From NCBI GenBank assembly GCA_023663655.1, contig JAMPGZ010000015.1, positions 1-61,338 on the forward strand: a DNA stretch of 61,338 nt. The letters run 5' to 3'. The notes under the pieces are model-generated. The model worked only from the letters and a program-made list of their open reading frames with translations. It was not told the DNA's origin and did not search any database. This stretch comes from Lachnospiraceae bacterium (lineage in GTDB: Bacteria > Bacteroidota > Bacteroidia > Bacteroidales > Muribaculaceae). The position numbers were made by a program, and so were the translations under genes. Shown here piece after piece: positions 34,365 to 43,005 of the stretch (its first letter is position 1; every line of letters starts with the position of its first letter).

Positions 34365-35432
34365 TTATTGCTTGAGGTTGATATTTGATAGCAGCGTTAT
34401 GTAGAGATGTATGGCTTCGCGTATTTCCTTAAGTTCGATGTATTCATCGGCGGTGTGTGAGCGTGATGAGTCTCCGGGACCAAGCTTCAATGACTGCCAG
34501 TTCATGAGAGCCTGATCGCTTAGTGTGGGGGAGCCGAATGGGGTGCGGTCGAGAAAAGCGAGACGTTTTACCAACGGATGCTCCGGATCTATAGATGATG
34601 GATTTAGCCTTGTGGAGCGTGGCGTGATGCGGCAGTCAGGAAGCTGCTCGCGTATAATTTGCAGAGTCTCTTCATTGGAGTATGCATCGGTTGTGCGTAC
34701 ATCAACTACCATTTTACACAGTGCGGGCACCACGTTGTGTTGAGTTCCGGCTTCAATCTGTGTCACGCTCAATTTTATCGGTCCGAGAGTTTTGGATGTG
34801 TCAGGGAATGTCATGTTGCGGAAGCCCTCAATCACACGGAGTGATTCATAGATGGCGTTCACCCCCTCATTTCTGGCTGCGTGCCCTGCAACGCCGTCGA
34901 CCTCTACATCAAGCACCATAAGCCCTTTTTCTGCAATTGCCGGATTCATGCCGGTGGGTTCCCCGACGATAGCCACATCAATGTGCGGAAGTGTAGGGAT
35001 CACACTGCTTATGCCGTTTTTGCCGCTTACCTCTTCTTCGGCTGAAGCTACAAATATGAGATTGTAGCTGCGGTCCATGTCGCATAGATAGCGGAATGCG
35101 GCAATCAGCGACACTAACGAGGCTCCCGCATCATTGCTTCCGAGTCCGTAGAGTCGGTCATCCTCGATGGTGGGGGAGAATGGGTCGCGTGTCCATCCGG
35201 CAGCCGGTTTTACGGTGTCTATGTGTGAGTTGAGCAGCAGTGTGGGCTTTGTTGCGTCATACTCCGGGGCATAGGCTATGACATTGTTGTTGACTCGAGT
35301 CACATTGTCGCAGATGTTTCGCATAAAATTTTCCACGATGTTGGCGGCAGCACTCTCATCGCGGCTTATAGAGGGCGTGGCGATCAGCTTCTTTAGAAGG
35401 TCGATCGCGTCATAATATAATTCTTCTTCCAT
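34365..35432 (-). CDS. M20 family metallopeptidase, ArgE/DapE-like deacylase
   Basis: 355 residues from the ATG at 35432. The predicted -7 element (35441-35448) rules out the longer frame back to 35471 and implies an almost leaderless mRNA. Di-zinc site residues are visible: LLNSHIDTV (His), GLGSNDAGASL (Asp) and ASAEEEVSGKNG (the Glu pair), with the dimerisation domain about 170-280. It should release an acyl or succinyl group from an amino acid, acetylornithine deacetylase being the most likely role in Bacteroidota. No arginine genes are next to it, so argE is not asserted. Confidence 0.85.
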   Translation of the reverse strand: MEEELYYDAIDLLKKLIATPSISRDESAAANIVENFMRNICDNVTRVNNNVIAYAPEYDATKPTLLLNSHIDTVKPAAGWTRDPFSPTIEDDRLYGLGSNDAGASLVSLIAAFRYLCDMDRSYNLIFVASAEEEVSGKNGISSVIPTLPHIDVAIVGEPTGMNPAIAEKGLMVLDVEVDGVAGHAARNEGVNAIYESLRVIEGFRNMTFPDTSKTLGPIKLSVTQIEAGTQHNVVPALCKMVVDVRTTDAYSNEETLQIIREQLPDCRITPRSTRLNPSSIDPEHPLVKRLAFLDRTPFGSPTLSDQALMNWQSLKLGPGDSSRSHTADEYIELKEIREAIHLYITLLSNINLKQ

Positions 35433-35440
35433 GATGCCTG

Positions 35441-35472
35441 CAAAAGTAGTTATAATGCTCTTTAATTGCAAA
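35441..35472 (-). promoter_or_regulatory. promoter of M20 deacylase gene
   Basis: Minus strand: TTTG (35469-35472), 20-base spacer, TACTTTTG (35441-35448). Full consensus. The transcript would start within about 5 bases of the ATG. Confidence 0.75.
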
Positions 35473-35481
35473 CTGCAATTA

Positions 35482-37305
35482 TTAAAATTGTCTTAATGAT
35501 TTAAATGGGATTTCGCAGACTGTCAATGAGTCGGCATAGCGGTTGTGGCGGCGTATGTCGAGGTCGCTGCCGAGCAAGAATGTGTCGGCATGGATCTTGT
35601 CGGCGAGTTTCACCACGTCGCCGCGGAACCCTCGGGCTATTATGCAGTAATCGGCAGTGTCGGCGGCGAGAGAGTCGGCGGCGGCAATTATGTAGCTTGT
35701 ATTGTGTATCTCGATTTTTTGTCCGTCATATTTTAATCCGTCGCATTCCATCATTGAGCTCTCTATTGCTGTAATGGCATTTATCCTGTGTAATGACAGA
35801 TATTCGCTGTATCGGCGCTCTATCTCTTTAGCAGCTTCTCTTCTGATTGTTGCCGGAGCCTTGGTTATTACGTAGGCATGGTTGCCGTTGCGATAAACGA
35901 TGCAGGTGTGTCCTGCTGCTTTTGTTATGAAGTGTTCTTTGGGAGTGGATTTTTTCTGCGAGCAACCGAAGCACACCATTGTGACAACTATGCTGATGAA
36001 GGCTGTCAAATATGCTTGTTTGCGCTTTTTATATAGAGCGAAGATTATCAATCCGGCTGTCAGGAAGTAGGGAATCAGCACCCAATCATGCAGATGTATG
36101 CTCTGCAATGTAGCTCCGGGTAGTCGCGAGATGAATTCGATGAATGAAAACATCGATTTGTAAGTGAAGTCGATGATGCCACACAGCCAATCGGATGGTA
36201 TTGAAAGGCATTCGAGTGCGATGAGGAGCATCCCGCCTCCTAATATAAACGGTAATATTGCGATTGTGGGGATATTGGCAATCAAAAAATAGACCGGCAG
36301 GGTGTGGAAATGAATCGCAGCGATAACTCCTGTGCATAGGGTTGCCGCTAATGTGGTCGCTATCAAGGATGTGATGTAATAAGCGAATTTTCGCTTGCGG
36401 TTTAAATTGATTGCCGGCAGAGTGATGATGATGGATGCCGCTGCGCAGAATGACATTTGGAAGCCGGGCTTCATTATCTGTGCGGGATTGGATAAAAGTA
36501 TTATTATTGCGGCGAGCAGGAGTGCGTTTAACGCAAAGTTGCGTCTGCCGATGATATATCCGATGGCGACTGCGGTCGCCATTATCACCGCACGGGTCAC
36601 GGATGGCGACAGTCCGGTAAGCGTTGCGTATATCCACAATATCAGAATAGATGCGGCTATGCGGAATTTACGTAGACCAAAAATATTGAGCGGTGAAAGC
36701 AGCAACAGGATGATTGCCGCTATGATGCCGGTGTGGAGTCCGCTTAAAGCGAGTATGTGGGCGACACCGGCATTGGAAAATGCCGTGCGTGTGTCATGGT
36801 CAAGGGTCGAAGTGTCGCCGATTATGGCGGCATTAAGAAATTCGTAGGTGTCATCGTTGAGGGATGTGCTGCCGAGTATTTGAGAGAGCAGGGGTTGCAG
36901 GCGTTTTATCTTCCATATCGCATTGGTGGAAGTTGAGGTTACGGTGACACTGTCGGGAGGCGCGAATGCTATGTATGCAATGCCGTTTCTTCTCATCAAT
37001 GAGGCGAAATCATTCTCGAATTGATCTGATCTTGATGGACTCTTTAGCTGAGCGTTGAATTCGATGCTGTCGCCCGGATGGAATTTGTGCTCAATTGACG
37101 GAATGGTAAGCCTGATAAGTTCTCCGTTGCCGTTTTCCACGGTAAGGATTTGTCCCGAAGTGCTTTCCTGTGCTTTTTGGACTATGGCTGAATGCTTTGT
37201 TTCGGTATTAAAATGTGTCGTGCCGCGAATGCCGTTGATTATTAATGCATATACAACGACAATCGCGGCAACGGGCAATAATGGGATTTGATTGAGAAAA
37301 CGCAT
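35482..37305 (-). CDS. ComEC/Rec2-type competence membrane protein
   Basis: 607 residues. Two N-terminal membrane segments flank a small soluble domain (about 45-115), followed by the competence core of about eight or more membrane helices with the family block NAGVAHILALSGLHTGIIAAII and LTGLSPSVTRAVIMA. ComEC forms the inner-membrane channel for single-stranded DNA uptake. The C-terminal 165 residues after the last helix lack the HxHxDH motif of the beta-lactamase-like nuclease domain found in many ComEC proteins. Separate from the M20 gene, which has its own promoter. Confidence 0.88.
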   Translation of the reverse strand: MRFLNQIPLLPVAAIVVVYALIINGIRGTTHFNTETKHSAIVQKAQESTSGQILTVENGNGELIRLTIPSIEHKFHPGDSIEFNAQLKSPSRSDQFENDFASLMRRNGIAYIAFAPPDSVTVTSTSTNAIWKIKRLQPLLSQILGSTSLNDDTYEFLNAAIIGDTSTLDHDTRTAFSNAGVAHILALSGLHTGIIAAIILLLLSPLNIFGLRKFRIAASILILWIYATLTGLSPSVTRAVIMATAVAIGYIIGRRNFALNALLLAAIIILLSNPAQIMKPGFQMSFCAAASIIITLPAINLNRKRKFAYYITSLIATTLAATLCTGVIAAIHFHTLPVYFLIANIPTIAILPFILGGGMLLIALECLSIPSDWLCGIIDFTYKSMFSFIEFISRLPGATLQSIHLHDWVLIPYFLTAGLIIFALYKKRKQAYLTAFISIVVTMVCFGCSQKKSTPKEHFITKAAGHTCIVYRNGNHAYVITKAPATIRREAAKEIERRYSEYLSLHRINAITAIESSMMECDGLKYDGQKIEIHNTSYIIAAADSLAADTADYCIIARGFRGDVVKLADKIHADTFLLGSDLDIRRHNRYADSLTVCEIPFKSLRQF

Positions 37306-37335
37306 TGGGAGAGAGGATGCGGTTCATTTAAATCT

Positions 37336-38370
37336 CTATAGGCATAGCGGGGCTACATATTTGGCGAGCAGGAATCCACCGCCTATGAGCCAAATGTCAA
37401 GAATGAGTGCGAGCACAAACGGCTTAGCACCTGCTTTCTTGAATTTGTCAATGCTGGTTTCCGCTCCGAGCGCTGCCATTGCCATTGTGAGAAGGAAAGT
37501 GTCGAAATAATTGATGCCATCCACAACCGATGCAGGAAGCAGATCAAGCGAGTTGAATCCAATCACAGCAAGGAAGCCAAGGGCAAACCAGGGAATTGCG
37601 ACTTTACCAGCCTTTTTCCCTTCGCTTTCTTTCTTTTCTGCTTTAGTGGCTACCCACCATCCTAAGATGAGGAGCACAGGCACGAGCATCATCACACGTA
37701 TCATCTTTACGATGATTGCCACATTGGCTATTTCTCCACCCATGGCGTTTCCGGCTCCAACAGCGTGGGCTACCTCATGCAGCGTTGAGCCACTGTATAT
37801 TCCCATGAGCTGAGGGTCTAAGTCGAGTATTCCGGTGCGGTAGGCAATAGGGTATAGGAACATGGAGATGGTACCGAAGATGACAACAGTTGCCACTGCT
37901 ACAGCGGTTTTATATGGCTTTGTCTGTATTGTGGACTCGGCGCCAAGCACTGCCGCCGCTCCGCATATACCGCTACCGATTGACGTGAGCAGGGTAAGGT
38001 CGCGGTCCATTTTCATCCACTTGCCAATCATCACGCCCCCTAATATGGTTACTGCTACCACAATGGCATCAACAAGTATGCCGGCTGTGCCGACTGCCGC
38101 GATGTCTTGAAGTGTCAACCTGAATCCGTAGAGGATGATACCAAGCCGTAGTATCTTTTTGGAACAGAACTGGATGCCCGGAACCCATGTTTCAGGCAGA
38201 TGGTTGCGCAAACTGTTGGCATAGAGCATACCGAGTATGATGCCTATGATCATAGGGCTCAAAGAGATATCTTTGAAAACCTGTGCGTCGCCTATGTAAA
38301 ATGCCGCGCAGGCAAACAATACAATAAGCAGAATGCCGTGTAGCATGCTGCTACGTTTTTCGCTAAACAT
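37336..38370 (-). CDS. YeiH/UPF0324 family putative sulfate exporter
   Basis: 344 residues, about ten membrane helices. Family blocks: NSLRNHLPETWVPGIQFCSKKILRLGIILYGFRLT, SGICGAAAVLGAESTI and GSTLHEVAHAVGAGNAMG. Annotated elsewhere as a putative sulfate exporter; the substrate is not firmly known. It starts 29 bases after the aroE stop, with which it may be co-transcribed. Confidence 0.9.
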   Translation of the reverse strand: MFSEKRSSMLHGILLIVLFACAAFYIGDAQVFKDISLSPMIIGIILGMLYANSLRNHLPETWVPGIQFCSKKILRLGIILYGFRLTLQDIAAVGTAGILVDAIVVAVTILGGVMIGKWMKMDRDLTLLTSIGSGICGAAAVLGAESTIQTKPYKTAVAVATVVIFGTISMFLYPIAYRTGILDLDPQLMGIYSGSTLHEVAHAVGAGNAMGGEIANVAIIVKMIRVMMLVPVLLILGWWVATKAEKKESEGKKAGKVAIPWFALGFLAVIGFNSLDLLPASVVDGINYFDTFLLTMAMAALGAETSIDKFKKAGAKPFVLALILDIWLIGGGFLLAKYVAPLCL

Positions 38371-38399
38371 TAGTAGATGTATTTATGTGTTTGATTTTA

Positions 38400-39158
38400 T
38401 TATGAGTTCCATATCTGCCATGATTCAAAAGCTTGCAGAAGCAGCATCTCAAGTCCGTTCTTGACGGTCGCTCCGTGAGCTTCGGCTTTTTTCATGAATA
38501 ATGTAGTGTCAGGATTATAAATGAGATCGTAACATATATGGTTCGATGTGAGCAGCTCGTAAGGTATGGACGGGCATTGATCCTCGTGCGGGTACATTCC
38601 CACGGGAGTGCAGTTGACGATGATGTTGTGGGTCGACATAACCTGTTCGTTAAGGTCGTTGTATGTGATGCGGTTCTCACCGGCCGTGCGTGAAACATAG
38701 GTGGGTTCGATTCCCAAGTTTATGAGCCCTTGATAGACAGCTTTTGCCGCTCCTCCGGTGCCAAGGATGAGAGCTTTCTTGCAATCGGGTGTGAGCAATG
38801 GGCGGAGTGAATTGGCAAATGCCGGGCAATCGGAATTGTATCCTTTGAATTTGAGGTCCTTGCCTTTTCCTCGTGTGATTTTGATGACGTTGACAGCTCC
38901 TATCTTTTTTGCATCATCATCGATGTCGTCGAGATAAGGAATGACCTGTTGCTTGTAAGGAATTGTGACGTTGAGTCCGGAGAGATTGGGATATTCCGAT
39001 ACGACTTCCATAAGGTCGCCTATGTCTGGGAGCTCAAACTTAAGATATTCGGCATTTATATTTTCCGATTCAAATTTCTGGTTGAAATATACAGGCGAAA
39101 ATGAGTGAGTAAGTGGCTTTCCGATTATGCCAAAGATGCGTTTCTTGTTATCGTTCAT
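38400..39158 (-). CDS. aroE: shikimate dehydrogenase
   Basis: NADP-dependent reduction of 3-dehydroshikimate to shikimate in aromatic amino acid synthesis; 252 residues. Substrate-binding residues are seen in GKPLTHSFSP, NVTIPYKQ (catalytic Lys69) and GYNSDCPAF (Asp). The dinucleotide-binding loop is LILGTGGAAKAVYQGL. The C-terminus has the EMLLLQAFESWQIW block. Complete. Upstream is a 214-base intergenic region shared with the divergent Crp/Fnr gene. Confidence 0.95.
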   Translation of the reverse strand: MNDNKKRIFGIIGKPLTHSFSPVYFNQKFESENINAEYLKFELPDIGDLMEVVSEYPNLSGLNVTIPYKQQVIPYLDDIDDDAKKIGAVNVIKITRGKGKDLKFKGYNSDCPAFANSLRPLLTPDCKKALILGTGGAAKAVYQGLINLGIEPTYVSRTAGENRITYNDLNEQVMSTHNIIVNCTPVGMYPHEDQCPSIPYELLTSNHICYDLIYNPDTTLFMKKAEAHGATVKNGLEMLLLQAFESWQIWNS

Positions 39159-39304
39159 AGTGACGAAGAATTACGATTAAAGTGCAAAGGTATATAATTT
39201 CAATTAAATAAATGTTTTGAGCGATGCATTATTTTAATTTCGGATTGAAAAATAGCAATAAGATAAAAATAAAAGCTTATAAAATATACTTTTTTTATTT
39301 AAAT

Positions 39305-39335
39305 GTTGCTATGTCATCTTTTATTGCTAATTTTG
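39305..39335 (+). promoter_or_regulatory. promoter of Crp/Fnr gene
   Basis: -7 TAATTTTG at 39328-39335; a -33-like GTTGC lies near 39305-39309. The transcript should start near 39340, giving a leader of about 33 bases that holds the palindrome at 39340-39355. Confidence 0.6.
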
Positions 39336-39339
39336 CAAA

Positions 39340-39355
39340 TATGTTACAAAACATA
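39340..39355. promoter_or_regulatory. palindrome TATGTT-N4-AACATA at crp start site
   Basis: TATGTTACAAAACATA, perfect six-base arms with a four-base spacer, the geometry of Crp/Fnr-type sites. It lies over the predicted transcript start of a Crp/Fnr-family gene, a place suited to autorepression. The same arms recur at 47438-47453. Confidence 0.5.
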
Positions 39356-39372
39356 GTTGTGCATACAATATA

Positions 39373-40074
39373 ATGATTAAAAAAAGTACGTTAGAAAAAG
39401 TAATTCAAGACGATTTGTCTGACATCTGGTCAATTCTTGACGGAGATGAGAAGCGTCGTATTGTGGAAAATTTCACAACGCATACATTCAAGAAAAATCA
39501 GATTATATATGCTGAGGACGAAATGCCCGAGAATCTATGGTGTCTGTTGAAAGGTAAGGTGAAGCTTTACAAGGACGGTATAGGAGGTCGCCAACAAATC
39601 CTGAGGCTTATCAGACCGGTGCAGTATTTCGGCTACAGGGCTTATTTCGCAGGGGAGTCCTACAATTCGACCGCTGCGGCTTTTGAACCTTCTGTTCTCG
39701 GTTCGATCCCTATGACTATCGTTGAGGATCTGATTCAAAATAATATCAAGCTTGCGTGGTTTTTTATTCATGAATTGTCAAGAAATCTTGGGGGTAGCGA
39801 TACAAAGATCGTGAATCTGACACAGAAGCATATCCGTGGACGACTTGCCGAGGCATTGATTGCGCTGCGCGACAGTTATGGATATGAGGATGACAACGCC
39901 ACATTGAAAATATATATGGCGCGGGAAGATCTTGCAAATCTGTCCAACATGACAACTTCTAACGCTATCAGAACCCTTTCGGGATTTGTGGCTGAAAAAA
40001 TCCTTATCGTGGATGGCAGACGCATAAAAATAATGAATGAAAATGCACTTCGTAAAATTTCAAAGTTCGGATAA
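39373..40074 (+). CDS. Crp/Fnr family transcription regulator
   Basis: 233 residues. Cyclic-nucleotide-binding-like domain at about 20-140 (THTFKKNQIIYAEDEMPENLWCLLKGKVKLYKDGIGGRQQILRLIRPVQYFGYRAYF), a dimerisation helix, and a winged helix-turn-helix at about 165-230 (MAREDLANLSNMTTSNAIRTLSGFVAEKILIVDGRRIKI). There is no N-terminal Cys cluster. The effector is unknown; in Bacteroidota such proteins often respond to redox or nitrosative stress, but nothing here proves that. It has its own promoter with a palindrome over the start site, and a strong terminator follows. Confidence 0.9.
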   Translation: MIKKSTLEKVIQDDLSDIWSILDGDEKRRIVENFTTHTFKKNQIIYAEDEMPENLWCLLKGKVKLYKDGIGGRQQILRLIRPVQYFGYRAYFAGESYNSTAAAFEPSVLGSIPMTIVEDLIQNNIKLAWFFIHELSRNLGGSDTKIVNLTQKHIRGRLAEALIALRDSYGYEDDNATLKIYMAREDLANLSNMTTSNAIRTLSGFVAEKILIVDGRRIKIMNENALRKISKFG

Positions 40075-40110
40075 TATATAAGAACGAAAATTGGTAATAA
40101 TTGTGGTGAG

Positions 40111-40150
40111 CCACCGTGGATGATATTTTTATCATCCACGGTGGTTTTTT
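40111..40150 (+). terminator. intrinsic terminator of Crp/Fnr gene
   Basis: CCACCGTGGATGAT (40111-40124) pairs perfectly with ATCATCCACGGTGG (40131-40144) and is followed by six T. It lies 36 bases past the stop. Confidence 0.92.
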
Positions 40151-40334
40151 CTTTAGGAGTTTTGATTATTTGATTGGATGCATTTGAGTCCGGATGCGTC
40201 TAAACCGTGTTACAGTGCTAAAAAGTGCTCAATTTAAGGTGATTAAGCGTTCTGTCACAGTATGTGCAAATTAATGTAACAACTATGTAATTTGCATGTA
40301 ATTTTATAATCAATTAAATATTAGATGATTATGT

Positions 40335-40350
40335 ATTAACTATAGTTAAT
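40335..40350. promoter_or_regulatory. 16-base perfect palindrome upstream of sigma gene
   Basis: ATTAACTATAGTTAAT reads the same on both strands. It lies about 37 bases upstream of the -33 box of the sigma factor promoter, in an otherwise featureless AT-rich gap (40151-40386). Candidate regulator site. Confidence 0.35.
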
Positions 40351-40386
40351 TAACATAAAATAGATAAGAAAAAGTTTCAAAAATGC

Positions 40387-40415
40387 TTGCATATTAAAAA
40401 TAATGCGTATCTTTG
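40387..40415 (+). promoter_or_regulatory. promoter of ECF sigma gene
   Basis: -7 TATCTTTG at 40408-40415 and a -33-like TTG at 40387-40389, 18 bases apart. The leader is about 65 bases. Confidence 0.6.
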
Positions 40416-40486
40416 TGGTGTAATCAATTTGTAACACGTTTGTGAATCGATTGCAAAAATATATAAACTGATTAAAACTATTCATC

Positions 40487-40990
40487 ATGGCTTCTTCAAC
40501 ATTTCAAACTAAGTTACTCGACTTGCAAAGTAATCTATTGAATTTTGCTTATACATTGACCGCAAACCGCGACGATGCTTACGATCTTCTTCAAGATACA
40601 ACTCTGAAGGCTCTTGACAATGAAGATAAATATGTTGACAATACCAATTTCAAGGGGTGGGTCTTCACTATAATGCGTAATATATTTATAAATAATTATC
40701 GTAAAGTAGTGCGCTCGGCAACTGTGATAGATCAGACTGAAGATCTTTATCACTTGAATCTTCCTCAAGACTCAGGTTTTGAAACTCCTGAAGGATCAAT
40801 AGCTGCAAATGAGATTGGTGCTGCGATAAATTCTTTTGCTGATGAATATCGCATCCCGTTTTCGATGCACGTAGCAGGATATAAGTATAATGAAATAGCA
40901 GAGCAGATGAATCTGCCTCTCGGAACTGTTAAGAGCCGCATTTTCTTTGCACGCCAAAAACTTCAGGAGATGCTGAAGGATTACAGATAA
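40487..40990 (+). CDS. RNA polymerase sigma factor, ECF type
   Basis: 167 residues. Region 2 at about 12-80 (NFAYTLTANRDDAYDLLQDTTLKAL; FKGWVFTIMRNIFINNYRK) binds the -10 element and polymerase. Region 4 at about 105-165 (YKYNEIAEQMNLPLGTVKSRIFFARQKLQEML) has the helix-turn-helix for the -35. No FecR-type anti-sigma gene is next to it, so it is unlike the SusCD-coupled ECF/FecR systems, although a SusCD pair lies downstream on the other strand. The regulon is unknown. Confidence 0.93.
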   Translation: MASSTFQTKLLDLQSNLLNFAYTLTANRDDAYDLLQDTTLKALDNEDKYVDNTNFKGWVFTIMRNIFINNYRKVVRSATVIDQTEDLYHLNLPQDSGFETPEGSIAANEIGAAINSFADEYRIPFSMHVAGYKYNEIAEQMNLPLGTVKSRIFFARQKLQEMLKDYR

Positions 40991-41044
40991 ATACCATTGC
41001 TTAAGTTTGAAATGTTTCAGAACCACGACTAAAGCACATTTACA

Positions 41045-41222
41045 TAATTTTGTGATAATAGGTCACACTATCTAAGGTTTAAAAGATTGCATTAAAGATA
41101 TTTGTCTCTACAATATATATGTACGATTTGTTGGAAGTTATGTATGAAAATCTATAATTCATGGTTATAAAAATCTATTGAAAAACACTGCAGCCGGGAA
41201 GCATTGCTTTCCGGCTGTTTTA
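41045..41222 (+). ncRNA. possible small RNA between sigma gene and susD
   Basis: A -7 match TAATTTTG (41045-41052), with no clear -33, is followed by about 165 bases without a gene, ending at the strong hairpin 41191-41217 and its T run. It could be a small RNA or simply the 3' leader end of the sigma message, whose stop is 200 bases before the terminator. Confidence 0.25.
41191..41222 (+). terminator. intrinsic terminator between convergent genes
   Basis: CAGCCGGGAAG (41191-41201) pairs with CTTTCCGGCTG (41207-41217) over 11 positions with one G-U, then TTTT. On the minus strand a T5 run lies six bases past the stem, so it may serve both the sigma transcript and the susD transcript. Confidence 0.8.
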
Positions 41223-41252
41223 TAATGGAATATATTATTATTGCGATTGGCT

Positions 41253-42986
41253 TTACCAACCTTCATTTTGGATGAGATTGGTGTTGCGCTCCATCTCTAC
41301 CAGTGGGATAGGCCATGATTCATGGCGTTTTTGATAAGTGCGTGTGTACATGAGGTCGCCAAATATGTCAGTGGCGTTTTTAAATGAGTCTTCAAGCATT
41401 CCCCATCGCTTTAGATCCCAGTATCGCTGTCCTTCTCCTGCAAGTTCAAATGCTCGCTCGCGTTGTATTCTCACTGTCATCTCCTCTTTACTGGAAACAG
41501 CGAGCCATGAAGCTCCTGAGTTAAGTTCGGGCATCCCTACGCGGTTGCGTATCTTGTTTAGCTCATATATAGCTTTATCGGTGGCTCCGCTTTCGTTATA
41601 TGCCTCGGCAAGCATCAGAATCACGTCGCCAAGACGTATTAATGGAAACTCGTAGGGAGTGCGGTTGTACTCGCCCCAATATCCGTCAAGATTGCCCGTT
41701 GGGATCCATTTACGCCAGAAATAAGAGTTCCAGCCCTCTGAGTTGCGGATGAATGATTTAGCCTCCATTGGCGCTCCTCCTTTCGAAGGGTCGGCGAGCA
41801 CAAACTGCTTGTCCATGGGGTTGGATCCTGCGTCGGTGCCGAGATAATGTGAGTAGGGGGTGATGACGTTGAGGCATAGGCGTGGATCGCGCAGGCGGTA
41901 AGCATCGGCAACTTTTGCAGTGTCGCATTCAAGAGTGTTTGTGACGGTTGTGCTTCCCTGGTCGATTGCGACGCTCATGTACTTGCGACGCAATTGTGAG
42001 TCTCCGGAATTAAATCCGGGGAAAATGTCATCCCAGTCAAATGGGCTTCCATCGGTATTCTCATACATATCGACAAGAGTGGTGGATGGCACGATGCAAT
42101 TGCCTGCTATAAGTCGCATGGTCGATTTATTGCCGAAGTAAGACACGATGTCGAGTGCATAGCCCGCTGTGTTTCCATCGATGGATTGAATGGAGAAAAT
42201 CATCTCAGGACTGTGTTTTCCGTTGTATAGGCGGAATAGTTCGTTGTAATCGTCGTGAAGAGAATAGCTGTAATTATTGGTCTTGTCATATACGATCTCT
42301 TCAAAGTCGGATGCGGCTTCTTCCCATTGGCGGTTGAAGAGATAGACCTTTCCACGCAATGCGTAGGCAGCTCCTTTTGTGGCTCTTCTCAGATCGGCAT
42401 CCTCCCATTTTACCGGCAGTTTGGCGATAGCCTCTGTGAGATCGTCGATCACGTGGCTGCGTATCTCTTCGGCTGTGCTGCGAGGGGAATTAAGACTGGC
42501 AAATTCTTCGTTGATGTTACACGTCTCATCGTAGTATGGCACACCTCCCCAGCAGTTAAGCATTCTGAAATATGCCATGGCTCTTAGGAATTTCGCTTCT
42601 CCTGTCACTTGGTCGATTGTCTGTTGGCTTATTGGCATTGTCGCTACATTGCGTATCACGGTGTTGCACCGGTGAACAAGCTCATACAGGTACTGCCAGT
42701 GGTTTTGCACTCCGCCGCTATTGGAGGCGAATGAGTTGCCTCTGGATATGTCGGCCCATGGAGTGGTGCCATCGGCGATGTCGCTGCACATATCGAATGT
42801 GAACTCCATGCCGAAGCACCATTGCTCTTTCATTGCCGCATACATACCGATGGCGGCCTGGCGGGCGTGTGTTTCTGTTTTCCAGAATGTCGTGTCAGAC
42901 ATTTGGTCGGCAGGGGTGAAATCAAGTGATTCGCAACTGCCGAATAGTAAAAGTGATGATATCGTTAATAAGCTTATCTTCTTCAT
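41253..42986 (-). CDS. SusD/RagB family nutrient-binding lipoprotein
   Basis: 577 residues. Lipoprotein signal ending LLLFGSC (Cys near 18) puts it on the outer-membrane surface. The N-terminal TPR-like helices (about 60-230; EAKFLRAMAYFRMLNCWGGVPYY is the family hallmark) and the C-terminal RagB/SusD domain (RLGDVILMLAEAYNESG; ERAFELAGEGQRYWDLKRWGML) are complete. It caps the SusC barrel encoded immediately upstream (19-base gap) and binds the ligand, presumably a glycan or peptide. No glycan-degrading enzyme is encoded nearby. Confidence 0.95.
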   Translation of the reverse strand: MKKISLLTISSLLLFGSCESLDFTPADQMSDTTFWKTETHARQAAIGMYAAMKEQWCFGMEFTFDMCSDIADGTTPWADISRGNSFASNSGGVQNHWQYLYELVHRCNTVIRNVATMPISQQTIDQVTGEAKFLRAMAYFRMLNCWGGVPYYDETCNINEEFASLNSPRSTAEEIRSHVIDDLTEAIAKLPVKWEDADLRRATKGAAYALRGKVYLFNRQWEEAASDFEEIVYDKTNNYSYSLHDDYNELFRLYNGKHSPEMIFSIQSIDGNTAGYALDIVSYFGNKSTMRLIAGNCIVPSTTLVDMYENTDGSPFDWDDIFPGFNSGDSQLRRKYMSVAIDQGSTTVTNTLECDTAKVADAYRLRDPRLCLNVITPYSHYLGTDAGSNPMDKQFVLADPSKGGAPMEAKSFIRNSEGWNSYFWRKWIPTGNLDGYWGEYNRTPYEFPLIRLGDVILMLAEAYNESGATDKAIYELNKIRNRVGMPELNSGASWLAVSSKEEMTVRIQRERAFELAGEGQRYWDLKRWGMLEDSFKNATDIFGDLMYTRTYQKRHESWPIPLVEMERNTNLIQNEGW

Positions 42987-43005
42987 AAATAATTGAGGTG
43001 ATAGA

